A DNA stretch of 64,000 nt, from contig OZ199840.1 of NCBI GenBank assembly GCA_964304625.1, positions 9,734,001 through 9,798,000 of the forward strand, in the 5' to 3' direction. This DNA is from Kudoa neothunni. Taxonomy: Eukaryota > Cnidaria. Shown piece after piece: positions 1-10,331 of this stretch (positions within the stretch are counted from its first letter, which is position 1; every line of letters begins with the position of its first letter). The notes under the pieces are model-generated. The model searched no databases. It was not told where the DNA came from and was given only the letters and a program-made list of their open reading frames with translations. Made by a program: the position numbers and the translations under genes.

Positions 1-78
1 TGGGATTTGTCCTACCAAGTGTGCTGAAAGTACGCTAATGGCTGTTATGGATTGGGCCGGCTCTAAGATTTCACTTTA

Positions 79-1190
79 GGTTGTCCTAATAATGCACACG
101 GAGCTGACACATGTTTATTGTTGAACTACGCATCCAACTATATACAAGTGAAGATGTTGTTGAATGGTCCACGGCTCGATACCCTAGCCACCATTCCTAC
201 CCGCATAGATGATTCACCCGAAAAAAATCACCTATTTAATATCTCCAACGCGCTACTTATTGTCATATCCAGTTCGCTACAATGTTTATACATATCGATG
301 AATGTGCACAATATGATCGGCCTAACTCAAGCGTCAATTATTGGCAATAATGTGGTGGATATTATTCATCCCAATTGTGTGGCCAATCTGTTCAATGATG
401 AAAATGTCAGTCCTGTACATAAACAATGCGCTCCACTATTTGTCGATGAACAGACCAGCAGTCCGCATCCAATCTCTTCAATGTGTGGCAAAACTATAAG
501 CGCCAACCATCCTTACCAACATCTCACAAGAAATTGCACTGAGATCCGTCTCAAAAGCTACATCACCGATAGTAGCACCTATTTCGATAAACAAGGACCC
601 TATTGCTACAAGAAAATGCATCTTATTTATTCGATCCACGAAATCCCCTGTTTGATTTCAGGTCACACTTCAACCGATCATCGATTAGGCAAAAGATATT
701 TGGTTGGTTTGTTGTTGCCTTTCAATGGAATACCACTCAACCCCACTCCTAATTGTGTTGGTGTTAAATCGGCCAATTTTGTTAGCTATCATCGACAGTG
801 TTTATCACTGGCTGAGGTTTCTGAGTATTTTTATGTCGGTGTGAAATTTATTGATATTGGTTGATCAGAAATAATATCAATATCACCACTGATAACACTC
901 TCTCATGGTATGGTGTCATCGAGCCTTCATACCTGAAATGTCTACGTGATTTCCACACCAAAAGTACGCCACTAAATGTATGCAGTGGTTTGGTGGTGAT
1001 AATTTTGTTGTTATTAGTTCTAAAAAATGGATTCGCTTCTAACACTATCTTTCAATTGAAAATTCCCAACATCCAAATTGCTACCAAAGGCCAACTTGTT
1101 GAGTGCAAAAGTTGTCAGAATAAACCTTGTTTATATATTTTGCTATCACATGAAGTGATTACCATTAGTGGAAAGTGGTTGTTGATTTGA
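79..1190 (+). CDS. bHLH-PAS-like transcription factor fragment, frameshifted
   Basis: Partial gene whose 5' part lies outside the window. A plausible splice acceptor (pyrimidine-rich, then TTTAG) ends at 78 and the frame is open from 79 to 864. Residues just after it (LLLNYASNYIQVKMLLNG) resemble the second helix of a bHLH domain. At about 230-400 comes a PAS-A-like stretch: NALLIVISSSLQCLYIS, then MIGLTQASIIGN and DIIHP, the usual order of a PAS core. A second PAS-like stretch (SWYGVIEP, then LKCLRDFHTK, then LKNG) continues from about 870 to 1040 in another frame, so a one-base shift near 861 separates the two parts. bHLH-PAS proteins are animal nuclear transcription factors of the SIM, HIF and ARNT type; which subfamily this is cannot be told. 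The shift may be decay or an assembly error. No downstream exon was identified. Confidence 0.5.
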
Positions 1191-1812
1191 ATGTGTGTTG
1201 GTTTACTTTTGGCTAGGGATCAATCGTTTAATAAGCAGAACATGGCCGTGAAAAATCCCATTCAAAACCCTATCAATGAACGCATTCCCTATGTACATCC
1301 AAGCGATAATGACCAGTTTATTTTATCTTCCTCTAATGTGTATTCAAATTTTTTATTTTCCCTTTTGTGAAAAGTACGTGACCCTCATTTTTAATGGTCC
1401 TTTACTATTTGCTGCTTTTTCAAGATACCGACCATTCCCGTCAATTGGACATTTGGATATTTATCTGGATATTTGTCTGGATATTTGGATATTGGATTGG
1501 AAACTTGTGTAGTTTTTGATTGCCTTGTTAATATTATATTTTTGCGAATAATGCCCTTGTATATTGTTTTGTTTTGAATTGTAGTTCTCTTTCATTTTCT
1601 TCTATGCGTATAAGTTGATACATAGATTTTTTTTGGAGGGGTTTAAATTATATCAGAGTATTAATTATTTTCGACGATTTTACAGATGGTCTACAAAAAT
1701 TAGAGGTAGTTATGTAAGAAACGGCGTCTAAAATTCAACATAATTTGGTGATTGTCTCACAAATCGGTTTTATGCGCGCATAAAAGTTAAATATTTGAAT
1801 TTCTCCCTCCAT
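1191..1812. other. intergenic, no gene seen
   Basis: AT-rich sequence without a convincing coding region. A short open stretch at 1276-1512 has no recognisable domain. A small imperfect tandem repeat based on GGATATTT with spacer variants lies at about 1450-1495. Confidence 0.5.
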
Positions 1813-3909
1813 TTTAGAATCGGTGATGCATTCGAATGCTTGCGCAGAAGTAACGTCACGTTCCATATAATTTCCCCGAATTTCATACCTTCTCGCTCTA
1901 TATCTAGTTCATAAATATTACCAAATAATGCATCGGTAAATGTTTTAGTTTCGTGAATTTTTACACAAAGATTAGATGATTCTAACGTTCGTTATGATAG
2001 TGTATTCATTTAAATGTCAACATAAAAATACAAAATGACAAATGGGTTGTTAATTATTATACTATTGTTAACTGTAAAAACATCATTTAATTTTTTAATA
2101 TATTATTTATTTATGATAAAAATTTTGTAACGCGTGTAAGGTTTATTTGAATACAATTACAATTGCTCATGTATAAATTTATTATGTAATTAACAACAAA
2201 TATACAATTACATGTTATTATGAAAAATTATCGTATGCATAATACATTAATTATCGTATCTTTAAAATGTTCAATTTTATGAATATTAGAATGACTATGT
2301 TTTTTACTAATTTAATCAAATAATTTTAAAAACAATTATGAAATAAATATGCTTTAAATTTGTGTTCAGTTATCCTCGTATAAACAGCTTTATTTATTTA
2401 TTTATTTATAATATATAATTATAATATTAACATAAGCATAACATTGCATACAAATATGATATGTATTTCAAATGATTTGTCAATAATTGTTTTTTAAGAA
2501 ATAACAGTATAAATTCATAAAACGAGGCATAATTAATCTCTGTGTATTAATTATAAAAGATTTCCAAATCGATATTTCACTTAGGAAAACTACTTTACGA
2601 CAAAACACCTGCTTATAAAGCAACTATGACAAAGGTCTTTAACACTGGTAAAATATATAAGATTCCTTCAAATAAAGAAGACCTTATAATTTTTTTGATT
2701 GGGTTTAATCATTTAAAAAACAGAAGTGGCATTTCCACAAAATGTACTACTGGTTGCATAATTGCAATAATTCATTTATCCAATCGGATTTACGCATAGG
2801 ATCCATTGCAAATCTTGTGGATAGGAGAGAGAAATTTAGATTCCTTTGTGGAGAAATCCTATTACTTGATTCTCAACCAATTATTTCAATCCTATATAAT
2901 TAATCATTAGGACCTGGAAAGATTATTGAGATAGATGAGTCCAAATTTGGAAAACGGGAATATGATCGTGGTCGGAGGATAGAGGGGCATTGGGTTTTTG
3001 ATGACATTGAACGTGAAACCAATCGAATTTTTGCTATCCCTGTAAAAAAAAGGAACAATTTTAATTGCTTACGTTGATTAAAAAATACATATTGCCAGGT
3101 ATTTTTATGGGGACCAAGACCAAGAAAATAATCAAATTCAGGGACAACAATATTTATGGATACAGCCATCGAACTGTAAATCACAGCAAGTGTTTCGTTG
3201 CTAAAGATGGAACGCATACCAATACAATTGAATCTACCTGGCGACAATTTAAATTATCTTTCCCATTAAATGGAACCAGAAAATATATGTATAGGAGGTT
3301 ATTTTTACATATAATTGGAGATTATATTTATTTAAATTTGTTCTAGTTATTTCGATAAATATATGTTCATTAGAAAATATATTAAAAATAACAAAGACCC
3401 ATTTTTGGTAAAGTTATATTAAATTTTTATTGTATCATAGTATAGAGCAAATGAAAAAACAACAACGCGTCTGCGAACAGGGGGAAATTAAACTTATTAA
3501 ATATTCCAACTTTAATTTATCATATTATTCTTATAATTTATCCTTTCAATTAGTTTGATGCATTTTACATTCAATTATAAATGTTTGAACAAATTACATG
3601 ATCGTTAGAATATAAAAACATGATTTTAATAAAAAAACGTATTATACGTAATAGTAGATTATACTGTATGGTAAAAAGTGCAACAACAATGTGACTAATT
3701 AAATTTAAAATAAATTCTAAAAGTTTATTGTTATCCTTTTCGAGCGTGGTTAGTTAAATGGCGCATTAGTAATACTAAAGATGTGAAATGATGAATAATT
3801 AGGACTGTTGACGGATTGTGGTGTAGTGTATGCGCAAGACGAAGAATCTAGTACATAACCTTAGTTAATTTATTTGTACGCGTGCGCACAAGGTACCACC
3901 GATTCTAAA
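1813..3909 (+). mobile_element. Merlin (ISXO2/IS1595-like) DNA transposon, decayed
   Basis: A 13-bp perfect inverted match (TTTAGAATCGGTG at 1813-1825 and its complement at 3897-3909) flanks the transposase remnant, and the match continues imperfectly inward through a TGCGCA motif on each side. The exact outer ends may lie a few bases further out; I could not define a target duplication. The length of about 2.1 kb and the ISXO2-like coding remnant between the repeats fit the Merlin superfamily of cut-and-paste elements. Confidence 0.5.
2760..3346 (+). pseudogene. Merlin/ISXO2-like transposase remnant
   Basis: Conserved blocks of the DDE_Tnp_IS1595 family appear in order but in more than one frame. 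At 2911-3060 is GPGKIIEIDESKFGKREYDR, which holds the first catalytic Asp in the EIDES motif. A frame change near 3060 leads to LIKKYILPG, then GYSHRTVNHSKCFVAKDG, and finally HTNTIESTWRQFK with the catalytic Glu. The middle Asp region (normally a TDxWxxY-type motif) around 3105-3140 is not recognisable. A weak match to the region before the DDE domain (RIGSIANL) sits near 2800. With a frameshift and a missing middle motif the enzyme cannot be active. It lies between the inverted ends at 1813 and 3909. Confidence 0.75.
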
Positions 3910-4120
3910 GTTGTTCCCAACTTTTAGTTTAATAACGCCTGATGTAATTTTTTCCCACATTTAAGTTGTTTAAAATTTTTATTTCGCCTGAATCACATAT
4001 TCGCAATATTCAGATGGTATTATTGAGTTATGATAGAAAGTGGCTATTTGCATTGTAATAATAATAATAATAATTATTTTTCGCGGATTCCAAAAAATTT
4101 AATCTGAATAAATATGAGGG
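3910..4120. other. spacer between two Merlin remnants
   Basis: AT-rich; includes a short TAA/TAAT microsatellite near 4060-4075. No coding signal. Confidence 0.4.
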
Positions 4121-5030
4121 TTGATTTATATTTCAGTGGAATTTACGTTCGAAAATATCGATGATTTTTTGTTAAAACATCTTTTTAAAATAAAGAATGA
4201 CATCGAAAAACAAATATTGCTCTTACAAAAACTTAAACTCATGTCTAAAGAGAGAATGTGCGATAATTGTGACGTGTTAATACTGCTAAAAAAATATTCT
4301 ATTACTGATAAATATTTGTTCAAGTGTCCAATGTGTATAAAAAATTTCAATTAGAATAAGGATATTTTTAGAGGGTGCCAAACTAACGCCGTGGCAAATC
4401 TTTGCATTGATGTATATAGAGGTCAATGATATCGAAATGTCGTATCCACAGCTGTCTTTTTCAATTGCAAATAGATTCCGACAGTATTATTTGTGACTGG
4501 AGGAATTTTATCAGAGAAGTCTATATCGACTACTTTGCTTTACATAATGAAAGAATCGGAGAACATGCAGTGGTAATACAAATTGATGAATCACAGATTT
4601 GCGAACGTAAGCATGTAAGTATCACCGAGGAGGAGTTTCAGTAAATCAAAATATATGGATCGTTGGTGGTATAGACTTATATGGTAATATATTTCATGTT
4701 CTTATCACCATTCGAAACAAATTTACACTTGAACATGCAATAATTCAAAACGTTCATCCTGGGTCAATACTTTGAACAGATTGCTGGACTGGTTACAACA
4801 ACTTGGGTGCTATTTACTATAGTCATGAGACAATAAATCACTCGGTTAGATTTAAAACGTAGGAAGGCGTGCATACCAACCGTATCGAAGCAATTTGGGG
4901 TTCAAAAAAAAGAAAATACCGACATTTAACTCACAAAAAGTTGGAATTAATTGGTTCCTATCTCTCAGAGTACCATTTTAAGAAAAAAATCCCTAAAATT
5001 CATTTTCGATGTATATAAAAACAATTAATG
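4121..5030 (+). pseudogene. second Merlin/ISXO2-like transposase, decayed
   Basis: The N-terminal part (4121-4354) ends in a zinc-ribbon-like pattern, CDNC then about 20 residues then CPMC, as found before the DDE domain of many ISXO2-like transposases. Further down, across stop codons and frame changes, come NIWIVGGIDLYGNIF, then HPGS followed by TDCWTGYNNLG (catalytic Asp), YSHETINHS, and EGVHTNRIEAIWG (catalytic Glu), and a C-terminal region ending about 5030. The in-frame stop just before TDCWTGY and another before EGVHTN show it is dead. It differs from the copy at 2760-3346, so the two are separate insertions. Confidence 0.7.
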
Positions 5031-5762
5031 AAATATATCTACGTTAAAATAAATTTATCTTTTATATTTGTTTTTATTCATTGAGGGAAGCCGAACATAC
5101 CCCATGAGTTCCACTGAACTGTAAATTAGCCAAACAAAAAAACCTTGGGATGTTTTTCATCATAAGCCCGTTAGAGGATGGAAATTTTTCTGGGAATGAC
5201 CTGAACTCACATTATATATTAAAGTCAGGTTTTTTATATGTGTTACGTTTAATAAATAGAGGAGAATACCGTAAATTTCAATTTTCTATGAGAAGGGTCT
5301 AAAATTTTATGCCCACATTAAATCCGGTAGGGGGTTAAATAGATATTTTATTATAAAAAAATGTTGTTTAAAATATCAACAATGTATAATTCATAGACCA
5401 GTACTGTCATAGTTCCATTTCATTCAATCAAGTTTTTAAAAATCGGGCGTAAAACCAATTTAAATTAAAAGAATCATTTCTTATAATGTTAAATTTTAAC
5501 TTAAAAACTATAAAGAAATCAAAATTTGTAAACAAGTATAAATTTGATGGAAAATACATTCCTATAAAGTTAATTTATTTCGTATGAAATTAAATGCTGT
5601 TGCATTATTATATATAATCTCTAAGAAACAAGAATTAATAATATTTTGTTAAAAAACCATAAATAAACGATAATTTTAAGCTAATTAACTAGTCAAATTT
5701 ATGAATCAAAATAATATTATATTATTTAAATAGCTTTTTTACTGCGAATGCTCACGTACTTC
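5031..5762. other. intergenic, AT-rich
   Basis: No gene or structured RNA seen before the tRNA gene. Confidence 0.4.
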
Positions 5763-5835
5763 GATTCCATAGTGTAGTGGTTATCACGCAAGTCTAACAC
5801 ACTTGAGGTCCCGGGATCGATACCCGGTGGAATCA
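5763..5835 (+). tRNA. tRNA-Val (anticodon AAC)
   Basis: A 73-nt cloverleaf can be drawn completely. The acceptor stem GATTCCA pairs with TGGAATC over seven bases, followed by discriminator A. The D arm is GTGTAGTGGTTATCAC. The anticodon stem CAAGT/ACTTG is a perfect five pairs around loop CTAACAC, giving anticodon AAC (valine). The T stem CCGGG/CCCGG is perfect. There is no intron and no encoded CCA. One oddity is the T loop, which reads ATCGATA, so the nearly universal T54 is A; this also changes the RNA polymerase III B box to GGATCGATACC. A TTTT run shortly downstream (about 5842) could terminate transcription. Confidence 0.9.
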
Positions 5836-5890
5836 TTGAATTCTTTTGCATTTTTCAAAAATTTATTTTGCTAACTCTTAATAACTTTTA

Positions 5891-7760
5891 GTGACGATCG
5901 TAATGATGCAATTTTCATCAAAATTGGATGAGTATTTGCAGAGATGTGAGCTTGCACGTGTATTACTTTTGTCATTTCTTTTAAAAAAAGATAAAAGACG
6001 TAAAATGATGCGGATAGAAGTTAAAGTTTCACTATTTTATCGTACCTTGCGACTCCTGTATGGAGACCTGTTGACGTGCTTTGAGAAAATAAGTGCACTG
6101 CATGGTTCGTTAGTTCGTCATGTTGTACTAGGAGAAGAACTTGGTGATTCTTGTGATACAACACAAAATGAAGATGACACATGTGTGTCGAATATAAATT
6201 TAGATGCTGTTGTGGAAACTGTTGAATCCACAACATTACTTCAAGCGAAGAGACTACCATTGACGGAGCTCCTGAAATTAATACATACAATGAAGGGTGC
6301 TGAAAAACGTCGATATGTGAGTCTACAATCAAAATTGGACCGATTGACTGACGATATGGAAGTTTTGATAAAAGAGTCATATGATGATGGTACCCTGCAG
6401 GAGTCATTCCCAGAGGTGTATGAAACAGTCCAATCAAATAATGGCACAATTGCGATCACCCATACCAGGATAGCTTTAATTAGCCAATCATCTTTAATTT
6501 GCCAATCTTTAAATCAATCCCAACCCCAACCTATTCATGACGATCCAGCTACAACGAACCCCTCTTTAACACCGATACCTACAATGGCCGTAGCTGATGA
6601 TAACGAAGAATCCAACATTACGTTAACCCCCACTACAGATATAGTCCAGATATCTGAAGCTGAATTTGAATATGAATCTGAAGAATTTCCCCATCCCCAT
6701 CTTCTGTGGTTGTATTAGACGAAGATGAACAAACTTCCGCTAATACAATCGTATCAAAGTCCTTCTTCAATTTGGCCAAGAGGAATGTCAATTTCAATCA
6801 AGATGTATCCGATTGTACTTCTGAGGAGGAAGTATTCGTCGATGCAGTGGAATCACGTACTTTTAGTCAACGGAAATTGAATGAAGAAGCTCTGCCTCTG
6901 TTTTACCCTAAACAGAAGCGTCAACCACCATCTACATCGAATTTGGATGTGATTCCAATTGCGAAATCACCGATGATAATTCCAATCTATGAAAGTCAAC
7001 CGCAATCATCTTCGACGTCCCCACCATAACTTCAACTGAATGTTTTGCCAACACCCAAGACATTGCTGATTTCATCTCCAATGTTCGAAGTGAATATGAC
7101 GGAAATTATGCAACAGATGAAGACGAATTTGGTGAATCAACTGAAATCGTCGATGAACCCGTTGCACAGCCACCTCCAGACAATCCAACTGCTGAGCAAC
7201 CTGTATCTCAACCCAACCATTCAAATGATGATATAATCCCAATTCGTCCTAACAATCCTTCAAGAGAGAACCAACCAACTTATTCTGAAAAACAACGACA
7301 AATCAAAAAAGAGACCGCTGAGAAACTCAAACAAACATCCAACCAACTGAGAGCAATCACCCTCAAGTTCAACAACGTTTCCAGCCAACAACTTTATGAC
7401 CATTTTATTACATGTGCTAAAGAGAATGCGTCATCCCTCGGAATGATTTTTCAACCGAGCAAACCCACAGCAGCTACTCTCAATGTTCCATCTCAGCTTC
7501 CAAACTCAACTCAAACAATAAATGAGGCTGAACCTGTGAAAGGAAACAACGCTGCTCCTTTCAATCCACCTGCAGTTCTTTCTTCACAAGATGAGGAGAA
7601 AAGAAAAGCCCCTCGACTCAGAATTCTCTACAGGAAGAATATGAAACGATGCTTCCGTGAAATAACAAAGCCCATTACAAAATGGTGCGAAGCTACTCCT
7701 GATGAGATTGTTTCATCTCTTTCTGTCACACCGCTCCCAACGATGACAACACCACCACCG
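5891..7760 (+). pseudogene. upstream coding region of a broken retroelement, unrecognised
   Basis: Long open stretches on the plus strand (5891-6718, 6706-7029, 7443-7793) succeed one another with frame changes. The first is rich in Leu/Lys/Arg helices, then turns into low-complexity Pro/Ser/Thr/Gln and acidic segments. The second includes an acidic stretch (SDCTSEEEVFVDAVESR). I see no zinc finger or endonuclease signature. Because the sequence leads directly into the reverse transcriptase at about 7760, I infer that it is the N-terminal half of the same retroelement, but it could be an unrelated host gene overrun by the element. Codon composition is less AT-biased than the flanks. Confidence 0.4.
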
Positions 7761-8275
7761 ATTTTTATGTTTCGCCGGAAGATGTTCGACTAGCACTTGA
7801 TAAAGCAAAGAAAGACAACAGTCCCGGAACAGACGGAATCCAAATGGTCTTCTGGAAAAGAATTCCAAATTTGGAGTTTATTTTGGTTCCACTGTTCAAT
7901 TCTATTCTCCAACATGAAATAATACCTTCCGAATAGCTGGAATCAAGGCTTGTCATGATTCTAAAATCAGAAAACCCAAATACCAAAGACCCAAAACAAT
8001 TTCGCCCTATATCAGTGACACAAACGCTATATAGGATCTTTATGTCGATAATGAGCAGAAAATTGGCTGCTTTAATAACACTCTCTCCATCTCAAAAAGG
8101 CTTCACTCAAGGTGATGGCTGCATGGAGCAATCATTCATCTTCCAAGAAGCAATTGATGACGCCAGGCGACGACGAAAACCCCTCTTCGTCATATAGATC
8201 GACATTACTAAAGCCTTCGACTCGGTCCCACATGAAGAAATCTACAACCAACTAAAGTATTTCACGATCAAGATG
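7760..8275 (+). pseudogene. R2-like non-LTR reverse transcriptase, truncated
   Basis: The translation shows the front half of a non-LTR reverse transcriptase: KAKKDNSPGTDGIQ, then WKRIPNL, IIPSE-stop-LESRLVMILK, RPISVTQTLYRIF, GFTQGDGCMEQSF and, after another stop, IDITKAFDSVPH, which contains the domain A catalytic Asp. The FxDD catalytic box and everything after it are absent; similarity ends at about 8275 and unrelated sequence follows. The order and wording resemble the R2/NeSL side of the non-LTR tree. Two in-frame stops (TAG near 7936 and TAG near 8197) and the lost C-terminus make it inactive. Confidence 0.75.
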
Positions 8276-8505
8276 CAAACTGTCAACGCATGTAGCACTT
8301 ATGTCCAATCGACATGCAAACACACTTAAAATTGACGCAAAAAACTATGATAATGCTTTAAATTTACAATGAACGAACAATCTAATTGTTTATTTCTTCA
8401 CTTCTCAGACATGCTAAAAAATATGACTTAGAATGCCGAATATAGCTTTGACAGTTGGCTTCTGAGACAACTCTTTGGCTTAATTCAATACAGTTAAGCA
8501 GGTCT

Positions 8506-8849
8506 TCATGAGTTTTTGTGGCCTGCCTTTTCACTTTTCACTTCGCACTTTAACTGATTGAAGACTTCCTCAATGGGGTTGAGAAAGGGGGAATAAGGCG
8601 GCAATAGGAGTAATTTGTGCCCGCTATTATTTATAATGCTCCTAACATTTTCTGTTTTATGGAAGGCCACATTATCCATGATGGCCAAGTATTTTTTGTT
8701 TTCGGAAGCCAAATCATGGAAAAGTTGGATTAGGAAGTCCCCAAAAACCGATTGGTTTACACCACCTCGATGTAGCCTAAAACCACATATTTTAGTGGTG
8801 CTCATCACCGCAATTAGGGTAATATTTTGCGACCTGATGGTTTTCACTC
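8506..8849 (-). pseudogene. Tc1/mariner-type (DDE_3) transposase C-terminal part, split by piggyBac
   Basis: The minus-strand product contains the second half of a DDE_3 domain: YLAIMDNVAFHKTENV with the second catalytic Asp, then LLLPPYSPFLNPIEEVFNQL with the catalytic acidic residue in the NPIE motif, and a Lys/Glu-rich end. The frame runs to the TTAA at 8850-8853, where a piggyBac element begins. Joining across that element at the matching TTAA (10328-10331) continues the same frame upstream for a short distance. The N-terminal helix-turn-helix was not found further right, so the element was probably already damaged. Confidence 0.7.
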
Positions 8850-8853
8850 TTAA

Positions 8854-10327
8854 CCCTTTAAGACCGAATGGTGCCATATGGCACCATGGCGTTGTTTTGG
8901 AAATTTCCCGGCGTGTATTAGTGTTTCTTCATAAATAAATCATATAAGGGCATTATTAATTTCCACTTTATTTTATCAAAAAAACAAATAACCGTATTTT
9001 TTATTTTTTATCAATAAAAATGCAAATTAAATCGATATTTTGTGTATAATAAACAGGTAATGTTTGATTAATAGAATCATATTCTTCAAATTATTATATT
9101 TTCATTAAAAAAATATATATTGGAAATTATATAAAATTTTCAAAAAAGTGTATATCGCCGTTATTAGTTCGTAAATGTCAAGGTTTATAGTGAAGGATTA
9201 ATTCATGGTGCCATATGGCACCATTCGGCGACCACGTTGTTGTGTCAGATTAGCATTATCATGGACTCTGATTTGGCGAAAAAGATTAGTGATAATGGGG
9301 ATATTGCTGAGGAGTTAATATTACTACCTGGTGCCGATATATCTGACGCTGAAAACATATCTGATGATGAAATCGAAAATTTGAAACCCGATGTTCTCTC
9401 GGATACTAGTTGTGACACGGAGGATCATAACGACCATCAAAACGATTTATAAAAAACTCATTAAATGTGGTAGATGAAAGTGTCCTCATAAATGAGAAAC
9501 TCAAAAAAGAGAATATTTTGGATCCTTATTCATATTTTAATATGTTCTTTTCCGACAAATTATTTGAATTAATTTGTAATGAAACTAATAAGTATTACAT
9601 AGAAAAAAATTCGTCGTTTCGGACTACCGTAAACAAAATAAAGTTATTCATTGGAATGCTTATAAGAATGGCCATTATTAAACTACCTAGAATAAGGAGC
9701 TATTGGAGTGCTGAACTCAACATAACAACTATAGCTGAGAAAATGTCGAGAGATCGCTTCATGGATATGCAAAAATTCATTCATTTTTGCGATAACAATG
9801 ATGTTAAATCCTCTACCCACAGGGATTATGATCGATTTTTTAAAGTAAGGCCCCTATTAGACATCATTCGAGAGGCCTGTTTGAAAACTGAACCCGACTA
9901 CAATCAATGCGTGGATGAGCAAGTGATTCCATTTAAAGGTAAGTCCGGCCTCAAACGATATCTGCCATCCAAACCTACAAAATAGGGGTTCAAGGTATTT
10001 ACAAGAAATGGGTCTGGTGGTATTGTCCACGACTTTTTTTTTGAAGATGGCAATTTTACTTATGATGGCGAAAGCTCGGGTTTTCGATCCTCCGACATCG
10101 TTTTAAAATTGGTCCAGTCTATTGAAAAGGGAAACAGACATCACCTATATCTTGACAATTATTTTTCAACGCTCCCGCTGCATTTGATTCTACACAAAAT
10201 GGGTCATCACTCCACGAGTACGATGAGACGAAATCGCCCCCGTAATTGTTCTGTCAGTGATGATAAGACCTTTAAAAATAAAAAAATACACACATGGTGC
10301 CAAATGGCAACATTGGGGTTCAAAGAG
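8854..10327 (+). mobile_element. piggyBac element, internally deleted (1474 bp)
   Basis: Flanked by TTAA on both sides (8850-8853 and 10328-10331), the obligatory piggyBac target. The ends are inverted relatives: CCCTTTAAGACCG at the left, CTCTTTGAACCCC read inward from the right. Each is followed by a palindrome related to ATGGTGCCATATGGCACCAT, which is perfect at 8869-8888, repeated perfectly at 9204-9223, and imperfect near 10293-10312. The length is well below the 2.3-2.5 kb usual for autonomous piggyBacs because the transposase 3' part is missing and the coding frame runs straight into the right end. Confidence 0.8.
9261..10295 (+). pseudogene. piggyBac transposase, truncated and with stops
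   Basis: Starts at ATG 9261 with an acidic N-terminus typical of piggyBac transposases, then a stop and frame change near 9450. The DDE_Tnp_1_7 domain follows: DPYSYFNMFFSDKLFELI, then SYWSAELN, DRFMDMQKFIHFCDN, and DEQVIPFKGKSGLKRYLPSKP with the first catalytic Asp. An in-frame TAG at 9983 sits where the family has Trp. The frame then goes on through FKVFTRNGSGGIVHDFF to HHLYLDNYFST with the second catalytic Asp. After about 10290 the sequence enters the right terminal repeat, so the third catalytic Asp and the C-terminal cysteine-rich region are missing. It cannot be active. Confidence 0.8.
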
Positions 10328-10331
10328 TTAA

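Noticed and set aside
2391-2420. TTTA-rich microsatellite as a regulatory element
   Set aside because: Simple AT-rich repeats are expected in this base composition.
6021-6449. 142-codon minus-strand open frame
   Set aside because: It lies opposite the plus-strand frame of the retroelement and contains no domain signature.
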